From NCBI GenBank assembly GCA_963844325.1, contig CAWJNV010000002.1, positions 6,138,001 through 6,202,000 of the forward strand: 64,000 nucleotides of DNA, in the 5' to 3' direction. Source of the stretch: CADCTQ01 sp963844325. Lineage in GTDB: Bacteria > Bacteroidota > Bacteroidia > Cytophagales > 172606-1. Position 1 is the first letter of the stretch, and each line of letters opens with the position of its first letter. Below, piece after piece: positions 1 through 7,602 of this stretch. Under the pieces are notes generated by a model. That model was given only the letters and a program-made list of their open reading frames with translations. It made no database searches and was not told the origin of the DNA. The translations under genes and the position numbers were made by a program.

Positions 1-509
1 CCGGAGATGCCGGCAAACTTCTCCACGTAGCTGTACCAGGGGGCAATGTCCTTGTAGGCGATGGGCCACTCCACGGCAAAGCCGTCGCGGGCCGGACCGT
101 CGAAGTCAAACTGGCTCCACCGCTGGGTCTGGCGGGCCCACATGAGCGACTTGCCGCCCACCTGGTAGCCGCGAATCCAGTCGAAGGGCTTTTCCTGCAC
201 GTAGGGGTGTTCGTTGTCCTTCACGAAAAAATGCGTGGTGCCTTCGTAGAACGCGTAGCATTTGCTGATGATGGGGTTCTGCTGCTTGACCTCCAGGGGC
301 AACTGGCCCCGGTGCGCAAACTCCCAGGGCATGCTCGAACCGGTAGGGTAATCGGTCACGTGTTTCACGTCGCGGCCGCGTTCGAGCACCAGCGTCCGGA
401 GGCCCTTGCCGGTCAGTTCTTTGGCGGCCCAGCCCCCGCTGATGCCCGAGCCGATCACAATGGCATCGTAGGTTACTGTTTTCTTGGCGTCAATGGCAAA
501 ATTTGACAT
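1..509 (-). CDS. GMC family FAD-dependent oxidoreductase, N-terminal part (gene runs off the window)
   Basis: Reading leftward from an ATG at 509, the protein starts MSNFAIDAKKTVTYDAIVIG and continues GSGISGGWAAKEL, an FAD/ADP-binding Rossmann motif near residues 17-30, followed by LVLERGRD. This is the start of a glucose-methanol-choline type dehydrogenase, seen later as QVGGKSLMWARQTQRW. The C-terminal catalytic part lies outside the window. The next gene upstream encodes a gluconate 2-dehydrogenase subunit 3-like protein; this pairing is known for membrane-bound sugar or polyol dehydrogenases that pass electrons to the respiratory chain. The substrate cannot be read from the sequence. There is no obvious signal peptide on this subunit, so export with the twin-arginine-bearing partner is an inference. 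Confidence 0.85.
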   Translation of the reverse strand, partial: MSNFAIDAKKTVTYDAIVIGSGISGGWAAKELTGKGLRTLVLERGRDVKHVTDYPTGSSMPWEFAHRGQLPLEVKQQNPIISKCYAFYEGTTHFFVKDNEHPYVQEKPFDWIRGYQVGGKSLMWARQTQRWSQFDFDGPARDGFAVEWPIAYKDIAPWYSYVEKFAGIS

Positions 510-642
510 ATGTCTGGAAGGAGGGAATTTTGGAGTTTGAGAGTTAGGGAGTTTGAGAATCAGGGAGTCAGAAAATCACCGGTACCGCGGCCATCCGCCG
601 GGACGTCATCCTGGTAATCTTCTGATCCGGTAAATCCCGATC

Positions 643-1161
643 CTACTTCGCCGCTACGGGTACGCAGCCGTGGTAGCGGCCGGGCATCATTTCGTAGCCG
701 GTCAGGTTGGTCATCACGTATTCGGAAGTCATGTAGCCGCGGATGGTGAGGCCCTTTACCAGGCCGTAGAACGCCTTGCCCGGGTCGCCGCCGGCTTCGA
801 GGCCCTGGAGCAACCCGGTGCGGCCGGCCTTGTCGAGGGCGGCAAATGAAGTGGCGCCGTTCTTTTTAGCGATTTCTTCAACCAGGTTTAGGCCGGTGGT
901 AAAGCTTTCCTGCACGTTTTTCTCGAAGCAGTCGGCCACCATCTTCTGCACGAACTGGTGGACGCCCAGTTCCTTGGCGCCGGGGGTGTCGGTGGCGGGA
1001 ATGATCGTTTCGACGATCTCGGCCAGCAGGGCCTCCTGGCGCGAAGTGAGGGCCGGGGTGCCGGCGGCAACGGTGGATTTGGTCCAGCCGCTGGCCCAGG
1101 CCGGCAGGCTCATCAGGCCCACGGCCGCCGCCATATTTTTAAGCGCTACGCGTCTTTGCAT
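643..1161 (-). CDS. Gluconate 2-dehydrogenase subunit 3 family protein
   Basis: A 172-residue protein starting MQRRVALKNMAAAVGLMSLP, a twin-arginine-like leader (RR at residues 3-4, then a hydrophobic stretch). The mature part has the family's conserved feel: SRQEALLAEIVETIIPATDT followed by PGAKELGVHQFVQKM. The family is the small subunit of FAD-dependent gluconate and related sugar dehydrogenases; it carries the leader that can take the folded flavin subunit across the membrane. It lies about 130 bp upstream of the GMC oxidoreductase gene on the same strand, so the two probably form one enzyme. It is the last intact gene of the minus-strand run that begins with the carbohydrate locus, which suggests oxidation of a released sugar in the periplasm (inference). 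Confidence 0.88.
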   Translation of the reverse strand: MQRRVALKNMAAAVGLMSLPAWASGWTKSTVAAGTPALTSRQEALLAEIVETIIPATDTPGAKELGVHQFVQKMVADCFEKNVQESFTTGLNLVEEIAKKNGATSFAALDKAGRTGLLQGLEAGGDPGKAFYGLVKGLTIRGYMTSEYVMTNLTGYEMMPGRYHGCVPVAAK

Positions 1162-1233
1162 GAATTACAGGTTGTATTGGTAGAAGGTGATTGTCGGTGA
1201 AATGATTCCTGGATGGAATCCTAAAGAACGCAA

Positions 1234-2373
1234 TTATTTGGCTCTGTACAAACCCCGCAGGTCGTTTTCGAACAAGGTGTACGGGTCCTGGTAGAACTTG
1301 AGAAAGTCGGGGGCGCTGGGATGGCCGGGAAACGGGGCGTAGTAGTGCGTGGGACTCCTGGCGTCGTTGCGCCACACGAGTACGTAAGCCAGTTGCATTT
1401 CCTCCGCCCGCAGCGCCTTCAGCAGCGTTTCGGTCCACCACGTCGGGTTGGGAATCGATTCGAGGCCGGTTTCGGTAAAGGCGGCCAGTTTACCGGCCTT
1501 CTGGGCGTAATCCGACACGATCTTGAGCTTGCGGATGCCGGCCTCCAGGTTGTAGCGGCCGTTGCGGCCGAAGTCGGCGTAGTTGTCCATGCCCACCAGG
1601 TCCACCCACGCATCGCCGGGGTAGCGGTCGAGGAACTCGGCTTCGGAGTTGAAAAGGCAATCGGGCGAAAAAGCGTAGAGGAAATTGTGCACACCCACGC
1701 TGTCGCGGAGGTACCCCGCCGTAAAACGCCACAGGTCCACGAACTCCTCGCGGGTGCAGTGCGGCCTGCCCCACCAGAACCACCCGCCATCAAACTCGTG
1801 GTACGGCCGGAAGATCATCGGCACGGGCTTGCCGTCCTTGCCGCGCACCGATTTGGCAAAATCCCCTACCGTCCGCAGGATTTCCTTGTAGGGGGCGTGG
1901 TGCGAGCCGCCGGGCACGAGGTGCCGCACGGCGGGGGCCGACAGGGAATCTTTCCAGTAAAAACCCGTTTGGGGCGTTACCGGGTTGGTAAAGTGCCAGG
2001 CCACGGTGGCTACGCCGCCCCGGTCGTAGGTGGCGGCAATGTGCTCCCGGAGCTGCGCTTTGTTTTTCTCGATGGTTTCCGCCGGCCGGCCGGAAAGTCC
2101 GCTGAAGTCGAAGCCGACCACGGCCGGGTGCGAACCGGTCACTGACTGCACGTCGGAGCGGCCGGCCTCGCCGTACCAGCCGTGGCCGTACTCGGTGGCG
2201 TGCTGGTGCCCGAAAAGCACGTGGTCTTCCGACAGCCGCTGCAAGTTGCGGAACAAGGCTACCGTCTCGGGTGTTGCCTGCGGGTCTGCGGGCCGGGCGC
2301 GGCGTTTGCCGGGCTGGGCGGCGCATCCGAGGGACAACACCAGGGCTATCGACAGGAGGATGAATTGATGCAT
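1234..2373 (-). CDS. GH26 beta-mannanase, lipoprotein
   Basis: Endo-1,4-beta-mannosidase of glycoside hydrolase family 26, cutting the mannan backbone by a retaining mechanism. The ATG at 2373 gives MHQFILLSIALVLSLGCAAQ, a lipoprotein signal with lipobox LSLGC (Cys17), so the enzyme is probably surface or periplasm anchored; an upstream alternative start at 2397 would bury this signal. The catalytic acid/base is Glu193 in RPYHEFDGGWFWWG and the nucleophile is Glu301 in AFTETGLES, both typical of GH26. Length (379 residues) is normal for a single-domain enzyme. It sits directly downstream of the hybrid regulator gene and of a tiny membrane ORF. Together with GH36 and GH9 nearby it points to galactomannan or glucomannan. 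Confidence 0.93.
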   Translation of the reverse strand: MHQFILLSIALVLSLGCAAQPGKRRARPADPQATPETVALFRNLQRLSEDHVLFGHQHATEYGHGWYGEAGRSDVQSVTGSHPAVVGFDFSGLSGRPAETIEKNKAQLREHIAATYDRGGVATVAWHFTNPVTPQTGFYWKDSLSAPAVRHLVPGGSHHAPYKEILRTVGDFAKSVRGKDGKPVPMIFRPYHEFDGGWFWWGRPHCTREEFVDLWRFTAGYLRDSVGVHNFLYAFSPDCLFNSEAEFLDRYPGDAWVDLVGMDNYADFGRNGRYNLEAGIRKLKIVSDYAQKAGKLAAFTETGLESIPNPTWWTETLLKALRAEEMQLAYVLVWRNDARSPTHYYAPFPGHPSAPDFLKFYQDPYTLFENDLRGLYRAK

Positions 2374-2393
2374 GGTTTGTACCCTTTCCCGTC

Positions 2394-2501
2394 TCACAGC
2401 GTGAACACGAAAGCCAGGCTCCCGATCACGAGGACGTAAATGAAGATTTCGATCAGCAGGAAAAGTTTATTTGCTCTTTTGTAATCGCGTTTCACCGCCA
2501 A
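2394..2501 (-). CDS. Possible 33-35 residue single-span membrane protein
   Basis: A short frame ends at 2394 and reads (M)AVKRDYKRANKLFLLIEIFIYVLVIGSLAFVFTL when opened at TTG 2501; a GTG at 2495 gives a protein two residues shorter. It has a basic head (KRDYKR) followed by one clear hydrophobic span of about 20 residues. It ends 20 bp before the mannanase ATG on the same strand, so it could be co-transcribed and translationally coupled. I do not recognise the family and there is no ATG start; the charge and hydrophobicity pattern is the only support. It could be chance. Confidence 0.35.
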   Translation of the reverse strand: MAVKRDYKRANKLFLLIEIFIYVLVIGSLAFVFTL

Positions 2502-2623
2502 AAAATTAAAGTGACTTACCGGGTTCCTTTTGCCAAAAATACCCCTTTAAGGGCCGTTGCGGGGTATCCGAATCGTTCTTTGAGGGAGGGAAAATGTTGC
2601 ATTTCGGTGCCGTTTCGACAACT

Positions 2624-2995
2624 TTTCGATACTTCGATGCTTCGCGGGATCAGGAAGGCGGCGCATCGCGGGGAAGGGCCGCATCGCGGTACTCGTCGCG
2701 TCGCGGCTCCCCTCCTCGGAGGGGTTAGGGGGTGGCTTTACTTCAATGATACAAGTGATGTGGGGATCATCGCACTGCGGGGTTCTCCCTTACGCCAGTA
2801 CTAAACTTTTACGGATATTCCTTTGCGCTGACCCCTTGCAGAGGTGCGGTGATCCCTTGATGATGTGTAGCCTATAGGTAAACCCACCCCCTAACCCCTC
2901 CGAGGAGGGGAGCCGCGACGCGACGAGTACCGCGATGCGGCCCTTCCCCGCGATGCGCCGCCTTCCTGATCCCGCGAAGCATCGAAGTATCGAAA
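2624..2995. repeat. 112-bp perfect inverted repeat abutting the regulator stop codon
   Basis: Arms 2624-2735 and 2884-2995 are exact reverse complements over 112 bp by eye, with a 148-bp loop. The right arm ends at the base next to the TAG stop of the hybrid regulator gene (2996-2998). Within the arm is the smaller palindrome CCCCTCCTCGGAGGGG (2709-2724) followed by ttagggggtgg, a word related to the repeat found inside the FG-GAP gene near 12.5 kb. As RNA it would form a very long hairpin that could terminate transcription from the regulator before the mannanase gene. Confidence 0.92.
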
Positions 2996-5900
2996 CTATT
3001 TCTGCTTCTGCGCCGCGTACTGCGACGGCAACACCTTGAATTCCTCTTTAAAGTACTTGGTGAAATACTTAGGATTATTGAAACCCACCTGGTAAGCCAC
3101 TTCCGACACGGTAAGCTGGCTCTTTTCCAGCAGTTGGGCCGCCCGCTTGAGGCGCACCGTCCGGATAAACTCCAGCGGCGACTTGCCCGTGAGGGAAAGC
3201 AGCTTCTTGTAGAGGTGCACCCGGCTCATGCCCAGTTCGTGACTCAGGTCCTCCACCGAAAAGTCGGCGTTGCCCATGTTCTTTTCCACCTCCGCAATGG
3301 CCTTGGCAATCAGCTTCTCGTCGAGCGACGTGATCTGGATGTCGCCCGGCGCCACTTCGAGGCCCTTGTTGAACGCCTTGCGGAACGCCTCCTGCTGGGC
3401 GATCAGGTTGCGGATGCGCGCCTGGAGGATTTCGAAGTCGAACGGCTTGGTCACGTAGTCGTTGGCCCCGATGCCGTAGCCCTCCCGCCTCTGTTCGTCG
3501 GCCGCCCGCGCCGTGAGCAGGATCACCGGGATGTGCGAGGTACGCTTGTCCTTGCGGATGCGGCGGCACAGTTCGAGGCCGTCCATCTCGGGCATCATGA
3601 TGTCGCTCACGATCAGGTCGGGCACCAGGGCCGTGGCCTGCTGCCAGCCCTCCTTGCCGTTGGCCGCCTCCACGATGCGGTAGTGCGCCTTGAGGTTGTC
3701 TTTGAGGTAGAACCGGAAATCTTCGTTGTCCTCCACCAGCAGCAGCGACGGCTTTTTGCGCCCATCCGCCGCCGGTGCTTCGGCCGCCGCTTCCCGTTCG
3801 GCCCGCAACTGCGCCGCACCCGTGGCAACGGGCTCGGGCAGGGCGGCCGGGGCCGGGATGAAGCCGGCCAGCGTCCGGATGGGCAACCCCACGGTAAACG
3901 TGCTGCCCACCCCCGGCGTACTCTCCACCGTAATCGTGCCGCCGTGCAGTTTCACGAACTCCCGGGTGATCGACAGGCCGATGCCGCTGCCCTGGTTGAC
4001 GAGGTGGCCCGGCACGTCGTGCTGGAAGAACCGTTCAAAGATCTTCTCGTGCTTGTCGGCCGGAATGCCGATGCCCGTGTCGCGGACGCGAATCCACACC
4101 CAGCCGTGCTGGTCGGCGGCGGCCGTTTCTCCCGGTCCCGTCACGTCTACCTGCACCGACACCGTGCCGCCTTCGGGCGTAAACTTAAAGGCGTTGGAGA
4201 GGAGGTTGAAGAGGATTTTTTCGAGCTTGTCGGGGTCGAAGAAGGCGTGCAGGCCCGCCACGGCCGCCCCGAAGGTGAGACTTACCCGCTTTTTCTCGGA
4301 AATGTCGGAGAACGAACCCGTCAGGTCTTTGACGAACTGTACCACGTCGCCCTCCACGGGTTGCAGGCGGATGTCCTGTTCCTCCATCTTGCGGAAGTCG
4401 AGCAGTTGGTTCACCAGGTTGAGCAGGCGCCGGGCGTTGCGGTGGATGAGCAGCAGTTGCCCGTGCAGGTCGGGGTCTTTCACCGTCCGGGTCAGCTTTT
4501 CGAGCGGCGTGATGATAAGCGAGAGCGGCGTGCGGAACTCGTGGCTCACGTTGGTAAAGAACTTGATCTTGAACAGGTCCAGTTCGTGCATGCGCCGGGC
4601 TTCCTGCCGTTCCTGCTCCAGGCGGAAGTTCATCCGGGCCCGGGCCAGCGTGATGCGCCGCGCCAGCAGCAGCGCCCCGATAATGCCGGCCAGGTACAGC
4701 AGCAGGGCCGTTTTGGTCTTCCAGAACGGGGGCAGCACCACGATGCGCAGGCGGGCCTCGTTGCGGTCGGAGGGCTTGCCGCCGGCCGTGGCCCGCACCC
4801 GGAAGGTGTACGCGCCGGGGTTCAGGTTCGTGAACGGAGCCCGCAGGGCCTGTTCGTCGGCGGCCAGCCAGGTGTTGGTAAATCCTTCGAGCAGGTAGCT
4901 GTAGCGGACCTTCTCGGGCTGCAGGAAGTTGAGGGCCGCAAACTCCACCGAAAACACGTTTTCGCCCGGCTTGAGCACCACTTCGCCGGTCAGGCCCGGG
5001 GCCTGGGGCAGCAGCGTGCGGCCGTTCACGGTTTCGCCCACGGCCACGTTGCGGTTGAAGAGCTGGAAGCCCGTGAGCACCACCCGCCCGGCGTCGTGGT
5101 CCCCGCCCAGCGAGTCGGGGCGGAACAGGTTGAAGCCGTTGCCGCCCCCGAACACCAGTTCGCCGCGGCGGGTCCGCAGGGCGGCGTTTTCGTTGAATTC
5201 ATCCCCCTGCAACCCGTCGGAACGGTCGTAGTTGACGAAGCGGAACGAAAGGGCGTCCTTGCCCGTACCCTTCCCGATTTGCAGGTGCGACAGGCCCCGG
5301 GGCGTGCTTAGCCAGAGGTGGTGGCGGTCGTCTTCCAGGATGGTAAGCACCGAGTTGTCGGGCAGGCCCTCTTCGCGGCGGAACACCCGGAAGGTATTCG
5401 TTGAGCGGTCAAAGAGGTTGAGGCCCTCCTGCGTGCCGATCCAGACGAGGCCCCGGCTGTCTTCATGGATGAAAAAGATGTTGTTGTTGCTCAGGCGGCC
5501 CGGCTCGGTGCCGGCCAGGTAGTGGGTAAAGCGGCCCGTGTTGGGGTTGCGGACTTCGAGGCCGTAGCCGGTGCCCACCCACAGGTTGCCGGCCCGGTCT
5601 TCGGCCAGGGCGGCCACGTAGTTGGTGTGGATCGAATTGGGTTCGTTGGCCCGGTGGTGGTGAAAAATGCCCGTCTGCCGGTCGAGCCGGTCGAGGCCGC
5701 CGGCCAGCGTACCGATCCAGAGGTTGCGGCGGGAGTCTTCGAAGATTTCCCACACCCGGTCGTCGGCCAGGCTGTTGGGATTCCGGGGGTCGTGGCGGTA
5801 GTGGGTAAAGGTCTGGCCGTCGAAGCGGTCGAGGCCGCCGAAGTACGTGCCGATCCACAGGTTCTCTTCCCGGTCCACGTGCAGGCTCACGATGATGTCG

Positions 5901-7153
5901 TTGCCCAGGCTGTTGGGGTTGCGGGGGTCGTGGCGGAACTGCCGGTAGCGGCCCGTGGCCCGGTCGAGGTAGAGCAGGCCGCCGCCGTTGGTGCCGATCC
6001 AGAGGTTGCCCCGGGCGTCTTCGGCAAAGCGGTTGACATCATTGAAGGGCAGGCTGCCCGGGCCGTCGTCGCGGTGTTCGTAGAGGGGAAATTTCGCCAG
6101 GCTTTCGTGGTAATAGTTGATGCCCTTGCGGAAGGTGCCCAGCCACAAGATGCCCGCGTCGTCCTTGTAGACGGTATTCACGCTGTTCTGGCCCAGGCTC
6201 TTGGGGTCGGCCGGGTCGTGGAGCAGGTAGGTGACGGAGAAGTCCTTTTTGTCGAGCAGGTTGACGCCGCCGTGGTCGGTGGCAATCCAGACCGTGCCCC
6301 GGTTGTCCTGCACGACGCCCCGCACGATGTTCGTATTGAGCCGGGTCCGGGGGGCGTCTTTGTGCACGTGCACGAACCGGCCGCCGTCCGGGTCGAGGTA
6401 GAACACGCCCCGCGGGTCTTCTTCGGTAAAAATCCACGCGTCGCCGTCGTCGTCGAGGGTGAGGTGGTAGTCCAGCGCCTGCCCGGGGTACTGCCGGCGG
6501 AGGGCGTCGTTGCGGTACACCACCCGGCGGCGGTCGGGGTCCACTTTTTCCACCACGCCGTCCTGGTGCATCATCCACAGCCCGCCGGACCGGTCTTCGG
6601 CCAGGGAAGTCACGGGACTCCGGCCGGGGGTGGTGGTGTCGCCGGGTACGTGGACCAGGTGCACGGCCGGCTTGCCCCGGCCGGCGTACCCGTAAATGCC
6701 GCCGGGGGTGAGAAACCAGAACCGGCTGCCCCGCCCCTTCACAATGCGGGAAATGGAAGTGGCGGGCAGGCCGTACGCCCGGAGCAGGTCGGCCGGCCGT
6801 TGCGAAAATGTTTCGGTGCGGGAGTCGTACACCGACGTGCCCCCGCGGGTTTCGACCCACAATTTTCCTTCGGGCCCCTCGTACATGCGCACCACGGCGC
6901 TGCTGGACAGGGTGTTGGTGTCGCGGGCGTCGTGCTTGAAGGTGCGGAAGTGGTAGCCGTCGTAGCGGTTGAGGCCCGAGGCCGTCCCGAACCACATAAA
7001 GCCCTGGCTGTCCTTGAGGATGGACACCACGTAGTTGTGGGTAAGCCCCTGTTCAGTGCCGAGGTGGGAAAAACGGTACCCGCCCGGCTGGGCCAACAGG
7101 TTGCTGCCCAGCAGGTACAGGAGAGTATAGACGAAAAAAGTAAGCCTGTTCAT
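2996..7153 (-). CDS. Hybrid two-component system regulator (HTCS) of the polysaccharide locus
   Basis: A 1385-residue one-protein sensor and regulator. In order: signal peptide (1-22), about 14 two-component propeller repeats making the periplasmic double propeller (about 25-680; many copies of NLWIGT), Y_Y_Y domain (about 745-805), one membrane span (about 815-840), histidine kinase with the phospho-acceptor box VSHEFRTPL (about 870), ATPase domain with DTGIGIP and GSGIGLS, receiver domain (about 1135-1250) with the phospho-acceptor Asp in VSDIMMPEMDG, and a C-terminal AraC-type HTH (about 1285-1380). Such proteins sense an oligosaccharide released from the target glycan and switch on the SusCD operon and enzymes. 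Neighbours suggest mannan-derived ligands. All key residues look intact. Confidence 0.97.
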   Translation of the reverse strand: MNRLTFFVYTLLYLLGSNLLAQPGGYRFSHLGTEQGLTHNYVVSILKDSQGFMWFGTASGLNRYDGYHFRTFKHDARDTNTLSSSAVVRMYEGPEGKLWVETRGGTSVYDSRTETFSQRPADLLRAYGLPATSISRIVKGRGSRFWFLTPGGIYGYAGRGKPAVHLVHVPGDTTTPGRSPVTSLAEDRSGGLWMMHQDGVVEKVDPDRRRVVYRNDALRRQYPGQALDYHLTLDDDGDAWIFTEEDPRGVFYLDPDGGRFVHVHKDAPRTRLNTNIVRGVVQDNRGTVWIATDHGGVNLLDKKDFSVTYLLHDPADPKSLGQNSVNTVYKDDAGILWLGTFRKGINYYHESLAKFPLYEHRDDGPGSLPFNDVNRFAEDARGNLWIGTNGGGLLYLDRATGRYRQFRHDPRNPNSLGNDIIVSLHVDREENLWIGTYFGGLDRFDGQTFTHYRHDPRNPNSLADDRVWEIFEDSRRNLWIGTLAGGLDRLDRQTGIFHHHRANEPNSIHTNYVAALAEDRAGNLWVGTGYGLEVRNPNTGRFTHYLAGTEPGRLSNNNIFFIHEDSRGLVWIGTQEGLNLFDRSTNTFRVFRREEGLPDNSVLTILEDDRHHLWLSTPRGLSHLQIGKGTGKDALSFRFVNYDRSDGLQGDEFNENAALRTRRGELVFGGGNGFNLFRPDSLGGDHDAGRVVLTGFQLFNRNVAVGETVNGRTLLPQAPGLTGEVVLKPGENVFSVEFAALNFLQPEKVRYSYLLEGFTNTWLAADEQALRAPFTNLNPGAYTFRVRATAGGKPSDRNEARLRIVVLPPFWKTKTALLLYLAGIIGALLLARRITLARARMNFRLEQERQEARRMHELDLFKIKFFTNVSHEFRTPLSLIITPLEKLTRTVKDPDLHGQLLLIHRNARRLLNLVNQLLDFRKMEEQDIRLQPVEGDVVQFVKDLTGSFSDISEKKRVSLTFGAAVAGLHAFFDPDKLEKILFNLLSNAFKFTPEGGTVSVQVDVTGPGETAAADQHGWVWIRVRDTGIGIPADKHEKIFERFFQHDVPGHLVNQGSGIGLSITREFVKLHGGTITVESTPGVGSTFTVGLPIRTLAGFIPAPAALPEPVATGAAQLRAEREAAAEAPAADGRKKPSLLLVEDNEDFRFYLKDNLKAHYRIVEAANGKEGWQQATALVPDLIVSDIMMPEMDGLELCRRIRKDKRTSHIPVILLTARAADEQRREGYGIGANDYVTKPFDFEILQARIRNLIAQQEAFRKAFNKGLEVAPGDIQITSLDEKLIAKAIAEVEKNMGNADFSVEDLSHELGMSRVHLYKKLLSLTGKSPLEFIRTVRLKRAAQLLEKSQLTVSEVAYQVGFNNPKYFTKYFKEEFKVLPSQYAAQKQK

Positions 7154-7486
7154 TGCATTGGTGAAAGGCGCCCTTCCCTCCCGGAAGGGTCACGCATTCG
7201 GGTCATTGATTCCGCCGCCCTCTCCACCCGGAAAAAGGCGGGTTTTTCCGGTAAACGTCCGGACCGGGGCCGGAATGTACAATTCTATCGAATAAATATA
7301 CAAGACTACCCCCAGAACAGCCGGAACGGCCCGTTGGTTCGGGCACTTGCGGGTCGTGCACCGCTTACGCCGTGAAATTTCACCCTTTTCTTTGCCCAGG
7401 AAAATCCGCCACCAGGAGCAGCCCCCAGTACAGGAAAAGCCTTTTTCGCATGGATAGGATCATCGAGTGGAAAGTTAGCAGCGAAC
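7154..7486. promoter_or_regulatory. 5' leader region of the hybrid regulator gene, with a short hairpin
   Basis: This stretch between the regulator start and the repeat pair at 7487 has no convincing gene. It holds a perfect 9-bp stem CCGGAAAAA / TTTTTCCGG at 7228-7236 and 7243-7251 and a smaller one around cccttcc/ggaaggg near 7172-7190. Either could act as an operator or attenuator in the leader. I see no clear promoter boxes. A 71-codon minus frame (7306-7521) runs through it but has no recognisable features and starts inside the repeat. Confidence 0.4.
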
Positions 7487-7602
7487 AGCCGCATGTAGAG
7501 ACGCGATTCATCGCGTCTCAATCAATCCACACACGATGAATTACCAGGCAGCCGCGATGAATTACTGGGCAGACGCGATGAATCGCGTCTCTACATGCGG
7601 CT
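7487..7602. repeat. 32-bp perfect inverted repeat at the end of the GH9 gene
   Basis: Arms 7487-7518 and 7571-7602 are exact reverse complements. Each arm contains the internal palindrome GACGCGATTCATCGCGTC, and two weaker copies of the word cgatgaatta lie in the loop. The right arm overlaps the first two bases of the GH9 stop codon (TAG, 7601-7603). The same 24-bp word occurs at 24369 and 24521. It could serve as a transcription end for the enzyme operon. Confidence 0.92.

Noticed and set aside
7306..7521. 71-codon minus frame in the HTCS leader
   Set aside because: Starts within the repeat word at 7500-7520 and has no recognisable features.
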